34,309 bases of DNA from the NCBI GenBank assembly GCA_029863175.1, contig JAOTVX010000038.1, forward strand, positions 1 through 34,309, given 5' to 3'. A program made the translations under genes and the position numbers. The notes under the pieces were generated by a model that was not told the DNA's origin, searched no databases, and saw only the letters and a list, made by a program, of their open reading frames with translations. Origin of the DNA: Betaproteobacteria bacterium. GTDB lineage: Bacteria > Pseudomonadota > Gammaproteobacteria > Burkholderiales > SG8-41. Below are positions 25,318 to 32,627 of the stretch, piece after piece. Position 1 is the stretch's first letter. The number at the start of each line of letters is the position of its first letter.

Positions 25318-25696
25318 GAACCCTATGATGCCTCAGCGCAAGGGTGCTATGAAGCGCTTCGCGCACAAAAAGCGTGACGAGTGACGAGTGACGACTGACG
25401 AGTGACGACTGACGAGTGACGGGTGACGGGACGTAAAGGATGAAGGCGGCAGGATGGCCCAGAGCTTTCCCTGTATGCCACCCTTAGCGTTACCTTCGCG
25501 TCCTTAGCGACCGTTGCGGTGAAGCTTTAATCATTGTCCATTCACCATTCACGCCACTCAGTATGTTGGCGGGTGATCAGTGACGAAGTGATAGGGTAGC
25601 GGCATCACCAACTTCCATCACCATTAGCCATCACCATCAATCATCACTTTTTCTCATCTTATCTATGATACATTCGACCGTCAGGAGTCTCGGTCC
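25318..25696. repeat. 379-bp gap: GTGACGA heptamers, partial composite element, CATCACC units
   Basis: Eight consecutive heptamers (GTGACGA, CTGACGA, GTGACGG) run from 25374 to 25429. A left-truncated copy of the composite element follows at about 25437-25530 (shared CCCTGTATGCCACCCTTA). A minus-sense GTGAATGGTGAATGGAC unit lies at 25537-25553. Three or four CATCACCA units (25605-25650) resemble a half of the GGTGATGA elements. No gene is seen. Confidence 0.87.
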
Positions 25697-26653
25697 ATGA
25701 GCAAACCCGTCTGCATTGTCTGGATGAACGAAGCGAACGTCTACGAGCAGGCGCTGGCGCGTGCCAGCCTGGCCGAGCGGTTCGAATTCCATGGCGTGCG
25801 TGCCGACCAGAAGATCCCCGCCGAGCTCGCGGCGCGTTGTGAGGTGCTTCTCGGCTGGCGGCCTGCCCCGGGGGTTCTCGCCGGCATGCCGCGGTTACGC
25901 TGGATCCAGAGCTCGACAGCGGGCATGGACCAATGGCTTGCCGATCGGGACTTGCGCGAGGACATCATCCTTACCTGCGCCCGCGGCTCGCATCGCGTGC
26001 AGATGCCGGAAAATATTCTGGCAGCGCTTTTCTTCCTTACCAAGCCCTTCATGGCCTGCGTGCTGGATCAGCGCGAGAGCCGCTGGACCCGCCGCATCTC
26101 TGAGCCGCTCGTCGGCAAGACGCTCGGCATCCTCGGTCTCGGCGCGGTCGGACGGGAGCTCGCGCGCAAGGCCGATGCGCTCGAGTTGAAGGTCATCGGC
26201 ACCAAGCGCTCGCCGGTGCTGATCCCGCACGTCGCGAAAGTCTACCCGCCGGAGGCGACCGATGACGTCCTCGGCGCATCCGATTTCGTACTGTTGCTGC
26301 TGCCGCCAACGCCCGAGACCGAGAACTTCATGAATGCGAAACGCTTTCGCGCTATGCGGCCGAGCGCCTACTTTCTGAATTTCGCGCGCGGTGCGCTGGT
26401 TGTCGACGACGATCTCATCGAGGCCGTGCGCTCGAAGACCATCGCCGGGGCGGTGCTCGATGTTTTCCGCAAGGAGCCGTTGCCCTCCGACCATCCGTTC
26501 TGGACGACCGAGGGTATCGTGGTCTTGCCGCACATCGGCGGGCTCCACCCGCACCGCGACGAAGCGGTCGCAGAAGTGTTCCTCGCCAACGCGCGGCGCT
26601 TTGTGGCGGGAGAGCCGCTCGAGAGCGTGGTGGACAGGAAGCTCGGCTACTGA
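25697..26653 (+). CDS. D-2-hydroxyacid dehydrogenase family protein
   Basis: This 318-aa NAD(P)-dependent enzyme interconverts 2-keto acids and D-2-hydroxy acids. The nucleotide-binding motif is LGILGLGAVGRELARK. The catalytic Arg lies in NFARGALVVDD, the Glu in LDVFRKEPLP and the His in LPHIGGLHPH. The N-terminal part (LGWRPAPGVLAGMPRLRWIQSSTAGMD, in segments) matches the GhrA-like subgroup. AGGAG lies upstream of the ATG at 25697. A repeat begins directly at its stop codon. Confidence 0.92.
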   Translation: MSKPVCIVWMNEANVYEQALARASLAERFEFHGVRADQKIPAELAARCEVLLGWRPAPGVLAGMPRLRWIQSSTAGMDQWLADRDLREDIILTCARGSHRVQMPENILAALFFLTKPFMACVLDQRESRWTRRISEPLVGKTLGILGLGAVGRELARKADALELKVIGTKRSPVLIPHVAKVYPPEATDDVLGASDFVLLLLPPTPETENFMNAKRFRAMRPSAYFLNFARGALVVDDDLIEAVRSKTIAGAVLDVFRKEPLPSDHPFWTTEGIVVLPHIGGLHPHRDEAVAEVFLANARRFVAGEPLESVVDRKLGY

Positions 26654-26755
26654 AAATCCGTGAATGGTGAATGGACCGGAATTCCCGTGAATCGTAAATT
26701 CACCGTTCACTGGTCACTCGTCACTCGTCACGCAGTATCTTAAAAAGGTATCGTC
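26654..26755. repeat. GTGAATGGTGAATGGACCGG repeat and GTCACTC heptamers
   Basis: The gap begins with CCGTGAATGGTGAATGGACC right after the stop of the hydroxyacid dehydrogenase and continues with GTGAATCGTAAAT and CGTCACT-type units. It is closely similar to the start of the 23155-23466 gap. Confidence 0.8.
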
Positions 26756-27646
26756 ATGGCTGAATGCATCGGTATCGTCGGCGTTGGACTGATGGGACAA
26801 GCGTTTGCGCATCACTTGCTGCAAAGCGGATTCAAGGTGCAAGGATTCGACCTCGATGAGAGGCGTCTGGCCCAGTTGCATGAGAGCGGCGGCACACCAG
26901 TCGAATCCCCCGCGGAGGCGGCCCGAGGCGCGCGCTGGCTGATCACGTCGCTGCCGAACAGCGACATCGTGAGGGAAGTGGTCCTGGGCGCGAACGGCGT
27001 CGCGGAGTCCGCCGCGAAGGGACTCATCCTGGCGGACACCTCCACCTCCCGGCCCGAAGATTCCGAGAAGCTCGGCGCCGAGCTCGCGAAGCGGGGCATC
27101 CGCTTTCTCGATGCGTGCGTGAGCGGCACCAGCGCCATGGCCTGGAAAAAGGATCTGATCGTAATTGCCGGCGGGACAGCCGAGGACTTCGAAGCGGCCA
27201 AGCCGCTGTTCGACGGCTTTGCCCGGGCGGCTTATCGCATGGGCGCGGTCGGATCCGGGGCGGTGACGAAGCTCATCATCAATCTCATCCTGTTCGGCAA
27301 CCGATTGGCGCTGGCCGAAGGTCTGGTGCTCGGTATGAAAGCCGGCATGGAAGGCGAGAGCCTGCTGCACGTCCTGCAGGATGCCGCGTGCAGTTCCAAG
27401 ACCATGATCGACAAGGGCCCGAAGATGCTGAAGGCGGACTTTTCGCCGGAAGGCCAGGTGCGAACTTCGCTCAAGGACGCACGTCTTGCGCTCGAGCAGG
27501 GCTCGCGTTTCGGGGCGCCGATGCTCGTGACAAGCCTGTGGGCCCAGATGCAGCAGGCAGCCTATCAGCAGGGGTTGGCGGACCTCGACAGCTGCGCGTT
27601 CATAGAAGTGCTACGAGGGATGGCAGGTTTGCCCAAGCGCAATTAA
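26756..27646 (+). CDS. beta-hydroxyacid (3-hydroxyisobutyrate-type) dehydrogenase
   Basis: This 296-aa NAD(P)-dependent enzyme has the Rossmann motif GIVGVGLMGQAFAHHLL at the N-terminus and the substrate motif LDACVSGTSAMAW in the middle. The catalytic Lys lies in VGSGAVTKLIINLILF (about K177). The family includes 3-hydroxyisobutyrate, tartronate-semialdehyde and glyoxylate/succinic-semialdehyde reductases; the specific substrate is not readable. It may work with the preceding D-2-hydroxyacid dehydrogenase, but the two are separated by a repeat block of 102 bp. AAAGG precedes the ATG. Confidence 0.91.
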   Translation: MAECIGIVGVGLMGQAFAHHLLQSGFKVQGFDLDERRLAQLHESGGTPVESPAEAARGARWLITSLPNSDIVREVVLGANGVAESAAKGLILADTSTSRPEDSEKLGAELAKRGIRFLDACVSGTSAMAWKKDLIVIAGGTAEDFEAAKPLFDGFARAAYRMGAVGSGAVTKLIINLILFGNRLALAEGLVLGMKAGMEGESLLHVLQDAACSSKTMIDKGPKMLKADFSPEGQVRTSLKDARLALEQGSRFGAPMLVTSLWAQMQQAAYQQGLADLDSCAFIEVLRGMAGLPKRN

Positions 27647-27739
27647 CAGCCGATGACAGTGGCGCGAATGGAATGAACCGCGATCAAAAGCCTTACCGCT
27701 GAGACCGCGAAGGGCGCCAAGAAAAGCAAAAGCCTCACC

Positions 27740-28192
27740 GTGAAGCAACAAATCGATTACTCGCACGAAGTGCGCAAGCACGACTCACGCGCCATGCGCG
27801 TGCTGTTCGTCGCCCTAGGTTTTTGCTCCGTCGGCGTTGGCGTCGCGGGCGTCATCCTGCCGGTGCTGCCAGCAACGCCGTTCTTTCTCGTGGCGGCGGC
27901 GTGCTTCGCGCGTGCCTCGGAGCGCTTCTATAACTGGCTGCTCAACAACCCCACGGTCGGGCCCAGCATCCGGGAATGGCGCCGCTACCGCAGCATTCGT
28001 TACCGGACCAAGCTCTTCGCCATCGGGTTAATGGCCGGCACGCTGACAGTCTCGATCGTGTTTTTCGTTGCCGAGCCGTACTTGAAGGCGGGTCTCGCGG
28101 TGCTCGGCGTTTTGCTCGCAATATGGCTGTGGCGCATCCCGTCGCGCGATGCCCCGATCAAATCCGTAAATGGTGAATCGGGAATGGACTGA
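27740..28192 (+). CDS. YbaN family (DUF454) inner-membrane protein
   Basis: This 150-aa protein has the YbaN signature GVILPVLPATPFFLVAAACFARASERFYNWLLNNPTVG (read in segments) and three or four hydrophobic helices. The start is uncertain: GTG at 27740 lies in repeat-like DNA without a ribosome site, and ATG at 27794 begins at the conserved MRVLFVALG and is a good alternative. The last ten residues (SVNGESGMD region) are encoded by the GTGAATGG-type repeat that follows, so the C-terminus looks altered by repeat intrusion. Its cellular role is unknown. Confidence 0.82.
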   Translation: MKQQIDYSHEVRKHDSRAMRVLFVALGFCSVGVGVAGVILPVLPATPFFLVAAACFARASERFYNWLLNNPTVGPSIREWRRYRSIRYRTKLFAIGLMAGTLTVSIVFFVAEPYLKAGLAVLGVLLAIWLWRIPSRDAPIKSVNGESGMD

Positions 28193-28618
28193 ACCGCCCC
28201 CAGAAGCCTTGCCGCAAAGACCGCGATGGGCGCGGAGGACCAGAAAAGCTTCACCGCGGAGGGCGCAGAGAACGCGAAGGAAAAGAAAAGCTCTACCGCG
28301 AAGGACGCCGCGGACGCAAAGTATTACAAACAAGAATTCGAGATCGCGGTAAGTCTGTCCCGAATATCCGGACCACTGGCTCGCCTGTACACCACCCCTG
28401 GCGCTGTCTTCGCGTTCTTCGGGTTTTGATTGATTATTGCTCCCTTGGCGTCCTCCGCGTCCTTGGCGATGAGGCTGTTGTTTTCCTTGGCGCCCTTCGC
28501 GCCTCAGCGGTAAAGCTTTAGCGCATCACTCGACACCTCTTCAGCCGCTGTCAGTGATCAGCCGTCACTATTTCAGCACCAGTCACCAGTCACCAGTCAC
28601 CAGTCACGCCCTCAGACT
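28193..28618. repeat. composite dispersed element, copy A, plus CACCAGT heptamers
   Basis: Arms made of ACCGCGAAGGACGC-type units with a 9-bp period (28200-28325) face inverted GCGTCCTTGGCGGT-type arms (28440-28520). The central segment AGAATTCGAGATCGCGGTAA to about 28435 also occurs at 32280-32390. Four CACCAGT heptamers run from 28577 to 28604. Open frames here translate as leucine- and arginine-rich repeats and are not genes. Confidence 0.87.
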
Positions 28619-28801
28619 TCAATCAGTATCAGACCCTATCACGGCTTGCGTGACCTGGCTGATCGTCGCGCAGGTATTGCGCTTGATGGAGCTCGCGGTA
28701 CTCCAGATCATCGCGGCCAGCGTCACAACCACGATCGCGGGTAGAAGGGTATTGACGATCATTGCGAATCCGCTCAACTGCCTTAGCGTGGGTAGCTTCA
28801 T
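28619..28801 (-). CDS. 60-aa single-pass membrane protein
   Basis: Residues 12-35 (FAMIVNTLLPAIVVVTLAAMIW) form one strong membrane helix. A polar Thr/Ser-rich tail (CATISQVTQAVIGSDTD) follows. The ATG at 28801 is preceded by AGGAAGG at good spacing. It resembles the first membrane segment of sensory proteins but is complete at 60 residues. The family is not recognised. Its upstream region contains two strong hairpins. Confidence 0.55.
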   Translation of the reverse strand: MKLPTLRQLSGFAMIVNTLLPAIVVVTLAAMIWSTASSIKRNTCATISQVTQAVIGSDTD

Positions 28802-28831
28802 CGGAACCTTCCTCGTGAAAATGCGGGAAAA

Positions 28832-28951
28832 GCAGCACGCACAGCGGGCTTTGCCGTGCGCTGCTGCGCAGGGTATCGCAACTCGCCGCCCCTCAGTGCA
28901 TCACCGACGCCGAGTCAATCGAGAGAAATGGGGTCTCTCGCGATTATTTTT
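28832..28951 (+). ncRNA. candidate structured RNA with terminator-like hairpin
   Basis: Hairpin 1 pairs GCAGCACGCAC (28832-28842) with GTGCGCTGCTGC (28856-28867), with one bulge. Hairpin 2 pairs AATCGAGAGA (28917-28926) with TCTCTCGCGATT (28934-28945) and is followed by five T (28947-28951). Read on the plus strand, this looks like a short RNA ending in a Rho-independent terminator. Read on the minus strand, it is the leader of the 60-aa gene. No promoter was identified. Confidence 0.35.
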
Positions 28952-28970
28952 GAACGACGTGAGTGATGAA

Positions 28971-29355
28971 TGGTGAATCGGCGGAGTCGCGGCGAGAAGC
29001 CTTACCGCCAAAACCGCGAAGGGAGCGGAGGAACGGAAAAGCTTCACCGCGGAGGGCGCAGAGGACGCGAAGGAACAGAAAAGCTTTACCGCCAAGACCG
29101 CGAAGGGCGCCAAGGAAAATAACGTCCTTACCGCGAAGGACGCAGAGGACGCAAAGGCAATGACAATATTTGCATACCCCAATGACGCTAATAGAACGCC
29201 AAGAGCGGCATAGAAAATCCGTGGTCGGGATGACAGATTTGCCGCATCTCTGCATCCCTATTTGTAATCCTTCGCGTCCTTGGCGATCTTTGTGGTAAGG
29301 CTTTTCTGTTCCTCCGCGGCCCTGGCGGCCTCAGCGGTAAAGCTTTAGCGCATCA
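28971..29355. repeat. composite palindromic element with different centre
   Basis: Left arms of CCGCGAAGGACGC-type units (about 28995-29160) face inverted arms of CTTCGCGTCCTTGGCGATC type (29268-29345) around a 100-bp centre unlike that of copies A and B. AAAGCTTTA boundaries occur on both sides. It ends at the nitrile hydratase alpha stop codon. Confidence 0.8.
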
Positions 29356-29359
29356 CTCG

Positions 29360-30010
29360 TCACGGCTGTGAAGCACGCGGCAAGGCGACGCCGATCAGGC
29401 AATCCCGGCTCACGGTCGCGGCGAGCTCTTCCTCACCCCACCTCTCCGTGCCCTCGGGCCGGCGCGGGAACACCATGTAGCGCATGTCGGCCGTGCTGTC
29501 GTGGATGCGCACGATGACGTCCTCGGGAAGCTCCAGGCCGAATTCCTTCAGGACGGCACGCGGCTCGCGCACCATGCGTTTGCGGTAGGGAAGCGACTTG
29601 TACCATGCGGGCGGCAGCCCCAGCAGCGGCTTGGGGTAGCACGAGCACAGCGTGCAGACGATGACGTTGTGCACCTTCTCGGTGTTCTCGACCACCACGA
29701 GGTGCAGTGCCTCGAGATCGGTGATTCCCATCTCGTCGCACCCCGCCCGCCCGTTCGCGAGCAGCCGCGCCTTGAATTCGGGGTCGGTCCAGGCGCGGGC
29801 AACGACGCGGGCGCCGCGCGAATGCCCTCGCGCATCCATCCGCTCGATCTGGCGGCGCACCTCGTCGGGAGTGATGACGCCCGTCTCGATCAGCAACTCG
29901 CGCATGGCGATCTCCATCACCTGCAGATAGGGAAGCGGACTGCCGTCGTCGTGATCGCGCTGAAACGTGCGCGCGTGATCGTGAGGGTGTCCGTGCGCGT
30001 GCTCGCTCAT
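29360..30010 (-). CDS. nitrile hydratase/thiocyanate hydrolase catalytic (alpha-type) subunit
   Basis: This 216-aa subunit carries the metal-binding claw VCTLCSCYPKP (C119, C122, C124). The Thr form (CTLCSC) is typical of cobalt enzymes; iron enzymes have CSLCSC. Flanking blocks are LGLPPAWYKSLPYRKRMVREPR and VSRDCLIGVALP. The N-terminus is His-rich (HAHGHPHDHARTFQRDHDD) and might help load metal. It hydrates nitriles to amides, or thiocyanate to carbonyl sulfide and ammonia. The ATG overlaps the stop of the upstream gene (ATGA). The TGA stop lies in a repeat heptamer. No cobalt importer or activator gene is nearby. Confidence 0.92.
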   Translation of the reverse strand: MSEHAHGHPHDHARTFQRDHDDGSPLPYLQVMEIAMRELLIETGVITPDEVRRQIERMDARGHSRGARVVARAWTDPEFKARLLANGRAGCDEMGITDLEALHLVVVENTEKVHNVIVCTLCSCYPKPLLGLPPAWYKSLPYRKRMVREPRAVLKEFGLELPEDVIVRIHDSTADMRYMVFPRRPEGTERWGEEELAATVSRDCLIGVALPRASQP

Positions 30011-30309
30011 GTCGCGGCCTCCCTTGCTGCGGGCTCGAGCCAGTGCTCGAAGATTTCGATGTCCACCGTGTCCTCCGGCGCGCCGCCGTAGTCGGGCCAG
30101 ACGTGCCGCTGCCCGAAGCGAACGCGGTAGAGCGGGCGCTTAGGCAGCCCGTCGCGGCCGAAGGCCAACTCCTCGGGGTTGGCGAACTCGCCGCAGATGC
30201 GCTCGATGACGCCCCGCTTGCCGCGAATGTAGTGCGGCGTGCGGATGTGGCCCGGCGGGTAGGCCGCGCGCACAGTCACGGCGTCACCAGCGTGGAAGCG
30301 CGACTTCAT
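30007..30309 (-). CDS. nitrile hydratase beta-type subunit, C-terminal half (SH3-like)
   Basis: This 100-aa protein matches the C-terminal SH3-like domain of nitrile hydratase beta: FHAGDAVTVRAAYPPGHIRTPHYIRGKRGVIER, then PLYRVRFGQRHVWPDYGG and DTVDIEIFEHWLEPA (read in segments). It is a separate gene: ATG at 30309 overlaps the stop of the N-terminal half, and its own stop overlaps the alpha start. Standard nitrile hydratases have one beta chain of about 220-230 aa. Here two chains of 106 and 100 aa replace it, as in thiocyanate hydrolase and toyocamycin nitrile hydratase. Confidence 0.9.
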   Translation of the reverse strand: MKSRFHAGDAVTVRAAYPPGHIRTPHYIRGKRGVIERICGEFANPEELAFGRDGLPKRPLYRVRFGQRHVWPDYGGAPEDTVDIEIFEHWLEPAAREAAT

Positions 30310-30626
30310 TTGTAGTGCTCCCGGTCCTTCGCCTCGCGGGCTTCGACCTCGGCCATCTTGCGGCCGAGGTCGTCGGCAGTGAAGACGCCCTTTTCGAGCA
30401 GGTGGTTGGAGATCGAGAGAATCCAGCGCTCGTAGTAACTGAGGCCGTCGTAGTCCCCGGGCGGGAGATTCTCGATGTGACGGCGATGCTCGTCGGTGCG
30501 GAGCAGATTCTTCTGCCCGAGCAGATTGCGCACGGCATCCACTCGTTTCTCCCATAGCTCCGCGTCGTGCGCGCTCGTGTCCACTGGCCCGTCGGGTATT
30601 CCGCCCATGTCATGGTGCCTGCGCAT
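30306..30626 (-). CDS. nitrile hydratase beta-type subunit, N-terminal half
   Basis: This 106-aa protein matches the N-terminal helical part of nitrile hydratase beta: RHHDMGGIPDGPVD at the start (the family's HDMGG opening), then GLSYYERWILSISNHLLEKGVFTADDL. It starts at ATG 30626, with GGAG 8 bp upstream, and ends at a stop that overlaps the next start by 4 bp. It is the first gene of the three-gene set. The gene order (beta N-half, beta C-half, alpha) equals scnB-scnA-scnC of thiocyanate hydrolase. Confidence 0.9.
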   Translation of the reverse strand: MRRHHDMGGIPDGPVDTSAHDAELWEKRVDAVRNLLGQKNLLRTDEHRRHIENLPPGDYDGLSYYERWILSISNHLLEKGVFTADDLGRKMAEVEAREAKDREHYK

Positions 30627-30805
30627 GTCGCTTACTCCATTGTTGCCGAAAGCCGTCAGCCCGGCGAGCCGTAGGCAACAAACAATGAATGGTGAGTGGT
30701 GAATAGTGAATGGACTGCACCGCACGTCATCGCTCGTCACCCATCACCCGTCACTCGTCACTCGTCACTCATCACCCGTCACCCGTCACGCATTTTGAGC
30801 AAACG
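30627..30805. repeat. CTCGTCA/CCCGTCA heptamer array and GTGAATGG units
   Basis: GAATGGTGAGTGGTGAATAG units (30686-30710) precede eight consecutive 7-bp units (CTCGTCA, CCCATCA, CCCGTCA, CTCATCA) from 30733 to 30788. The array lies between two minus-strand genes, upstream of the nitrile hydratase genes. Confidence 0.9.
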
Positions 30806-31027
30806 TCACCAGTGCGCAATAAACGTCATAACCGCAAATGCCGCGGCCACGATTGCGGCAATAGCAGCGAACTGGGACCAGCGCAGGTACTCCCGCGAGA
30901 CGCGGTTTATCAACCGCCGGTCAAGCTCCTGCTGCATGCGGTAGTGCTCCGGCGAGCGATCGCCCGCTCCTGACATCTTTGCGTGAATGTCTGCGTCCGC
31001 CAGGTCTCTTAGCTCTTCCTCGTCCAT
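30806..31027 (-). CDS. 73-aa single-pass membrane protein, function unknown
   Basis: The first 50 residues are polar and charged (EEELRDLADADIHAKMSG, then HYRMQQELDRRLINRV), and the last 22 form one membrane helix (FAAIAAIVAAAFAVMTFIAHW). It is therefore a C-terminally anchored small protein. GGAG precedes the ATG at 31027. The family is not recognised, though such proteins are common near membrane enzymes. Confidence 0.65.
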   Translation of the reverse strand: MDEEELRDLADADIHAKMSGAGDRSPEHYRMQQELDRRLINRVSREYLRWSQFAAIAAIVAAAFAVMTFIAHW

Positions 31028-31149
31028 AGCGCGCTCCGGTTGTTATCTGTCCGCCTTCTCGGTCTGACCAGAATGCGCCGTTTTGCCTCTCTTTGGCAAG
31101 CTTTGGTGGACGGCCGCACCACTCATCACTTGTCACTCGTCACTCGTTA

Positions 31150-31171
31150 GAAAATAGGGGCTGTCGCCCCT
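31150..31171 (-). terminator. Rho-independent terminator of the VKOR gene
   Basis: A 6-bp stem AGGGGC/GCCCCT with a GACA loop is followed on the minus strand by ATTTTCT. It begins at the last base of the VKOR-thioredoxin stop codon. Confidence 0.55.
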
Positions 31172-32121
31172 CATTGTTTCGGGGCTCGATCGGCTGGCCA
31201 CTCGAAGCGCGACAGGGCCGCCAGCTCGACTACAGGGACCACGCCGGTGTGGCGGCGGCCGTCGATGATCCAGGTCGGAAAGTCCTTGATGTCGTTCGCG
31301 ACGCAGGCGAAGTTTTGCGCGCCATTGCGCCCGTTCGGCGTGCACTCGACGTAGGGCAAACGCTCTGCGGAGGCCTCGAACAAGGCTTTCTGCTGCTGGC
31401 AGGCCGGGCACCAGTACGCGCCATAAAAGCGCGCGCCGGAATCACGCAGGTGGACGGCAAGCGCTTTCAGGTACGGCTTCTCGGGCCCCGCGGCAGGGTC
31501 GAAGAGGCCGCTGAAATGCAGGAACAACGCGAACACGATCACGACGGCTGAGCCAACCGGAACCGGCAGCGATTTGGCCCACGCGTGCTCCGGCATGTGC
31601 GCGGGCCTGCGCACCAGCAACAGCACCAGCAGCGCATTGACGATTCCGAAAGAGATGAGGCAGTAGACGCAGAGCGCCTCGATGACGAACACCGAGACGC
31701 CGGTGAGATACCAGCTCACGGCGGCGCCGACGCTGACGATGGTCAACGCCACTCGCCAGGAGCCCGGGCGGGTGCGCAGACGCCACACCAGCCGCGCGAG
31801 CAGCGCGTAAGTCAAAAGGCCCCAAAACGCGACCGGCACGCCCAGCAAGGTAGACCAGCGGCTTTGCTGCACCAGGCCGCAATCGGAATCCGCCCCGCAG
31901 AACGCAGGATGCTCGCCAAACCACGCGACGAACGTAAGGTAGGACGTCAGCATGATTCCGGCCAGGGCAAGCCCGAGCAGCCAGTTGTCGAGCGGATGCG
32001 GACCGCGCCCGCGGGTGACGCCGGCCCGGCTCTCCGCCACTCGCGCCTCGGCGCGATGCCCTGCCCCCGGAGCTTTGTCCCCGGATCTATGCTTGCCAGA
32101 TCGGCGCTGCTTTCTCGACAT
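31171..32121 (-). CDS. vitamin K epoxide reductase (VKOR)-thioredoxin fusion protein
   Basis: This 316-aa membrane protein begins with a basic tail of about 50 residues, then four or five membrane helices with the VKOR pattern. The loop cysteines are in FCGADSDCGLV, the WSTLLGVPVAFWGLLTY block follows, and the quinone-facing CVYC motif lies in EALCVYCLISFG. A C-terminal thioredoxin-like domain carries WCPAC (YGAYWCPACQQQKALF). Such fusions make disulfide bonds in the periplasm, passing electrons to quinone. The ATG at 32121 is chosen; its ribosome site is weak. It stands alone between repeat blocks. Confidence 0.9.
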   Translation of the reverse strand: MSRKQRRSGKHRSGDKAPGAGHRAEARVAESRAGVTRGRGPHPLDNWLLGLALAGIMLTSYLTFVAWFGEHPAFCGADSDCGLVQQSRWSTLLGVPVAFWGLLTYALLARLVWRLRTRPGSWRVALTIVSVGAAVSWYLTGVSVFVIEALCVYCLISFGIVNALLVLLLVRRPAHMPEHAWAKSLPVPVGSAVVIVFALFLHFSGLFDPAAGPEKPYLKALAVHLRDSGARFYGAYWCPACQQQKALFEASAERLPYVECTPNGRNGAQNFACVANDIKDFPTWIIDGRRHTGVVPVVELAALSRFEWPADRAPKQ

Positions 32122-32627
32122 GTCGTTATGAATGGTAGATACAGCGCCTGGTTCCCACAAGTGACAAAGTGATGCGTGATGAGTCACGGGCTAAAGCTTC
32201 ACCGCCCAGGGCGCAGAGGACGCGGAGGAAGAGAAAAGCTTTACCGCCAAGGACGCCGAGGACGCCGAGTATTTCAAATAAGAATTCGAGAACGCGGTAA
32301 GTCTGTCCGGGATTTTCGGACCACTGGCTCCCCTGTATGCCACCCTTGGCGTTGCCTTCGCGTCCTTGGGGTTTTCATTAATTATTGTTCCCTTAGCGTC
32401 CTCTGCGGCCTTGGCGGTGAGGCTGTTAGTTTCCTCCGCGTCCTTGGCGGCCTTTGCGGTGAGGCTTTTACTTCCTTTGCGGTGAGGCTTCTGAATGCCG
32501 AGTTAAACATCACGGACTCCGCCTGAAGGATGGAGGCGGAAGGATCAGCCGGCTCCACTCACCAGTCCCTCATCACCCATCACCCGTCACCCGTCACGCG
32601 TCACGCGTCACGCCTTATCAAAACCCG
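32122..32627. repeat. composite dispersed element, copy B, plus CCCGTCA heptamers
   Basis: Left arms of ACCGCCAAGGACGCCGAGG type (32194-32275), the shared centre (32280-32390) and inverted arms (about 32395-32490) match copy A at 28245-28490 in the same orientation. Six heptamers (CTCATCA, CCCATCA, CCCGTCA, CGCGTCA) run from 32569 to 32610. Frames here encode low-complexity Leu/Arg repeats and are not taken as genes. Confidence 0.88.

Noticed and set aside
30733..30788. Possible CRISPR array
   Set aside because: Units are 7 bp and directly adjacent, without 25-40 bp repeats, spacers or cas genes.
32176..32526. 116-codon frame in the composite repeat, plus similar ones at 28170-28429 and 28944-29255
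   Set aside because: The translations are Leu/Arg/Ala repeats produced by the 9-bp-period units; they change with the repeats and show no independent coding signal.
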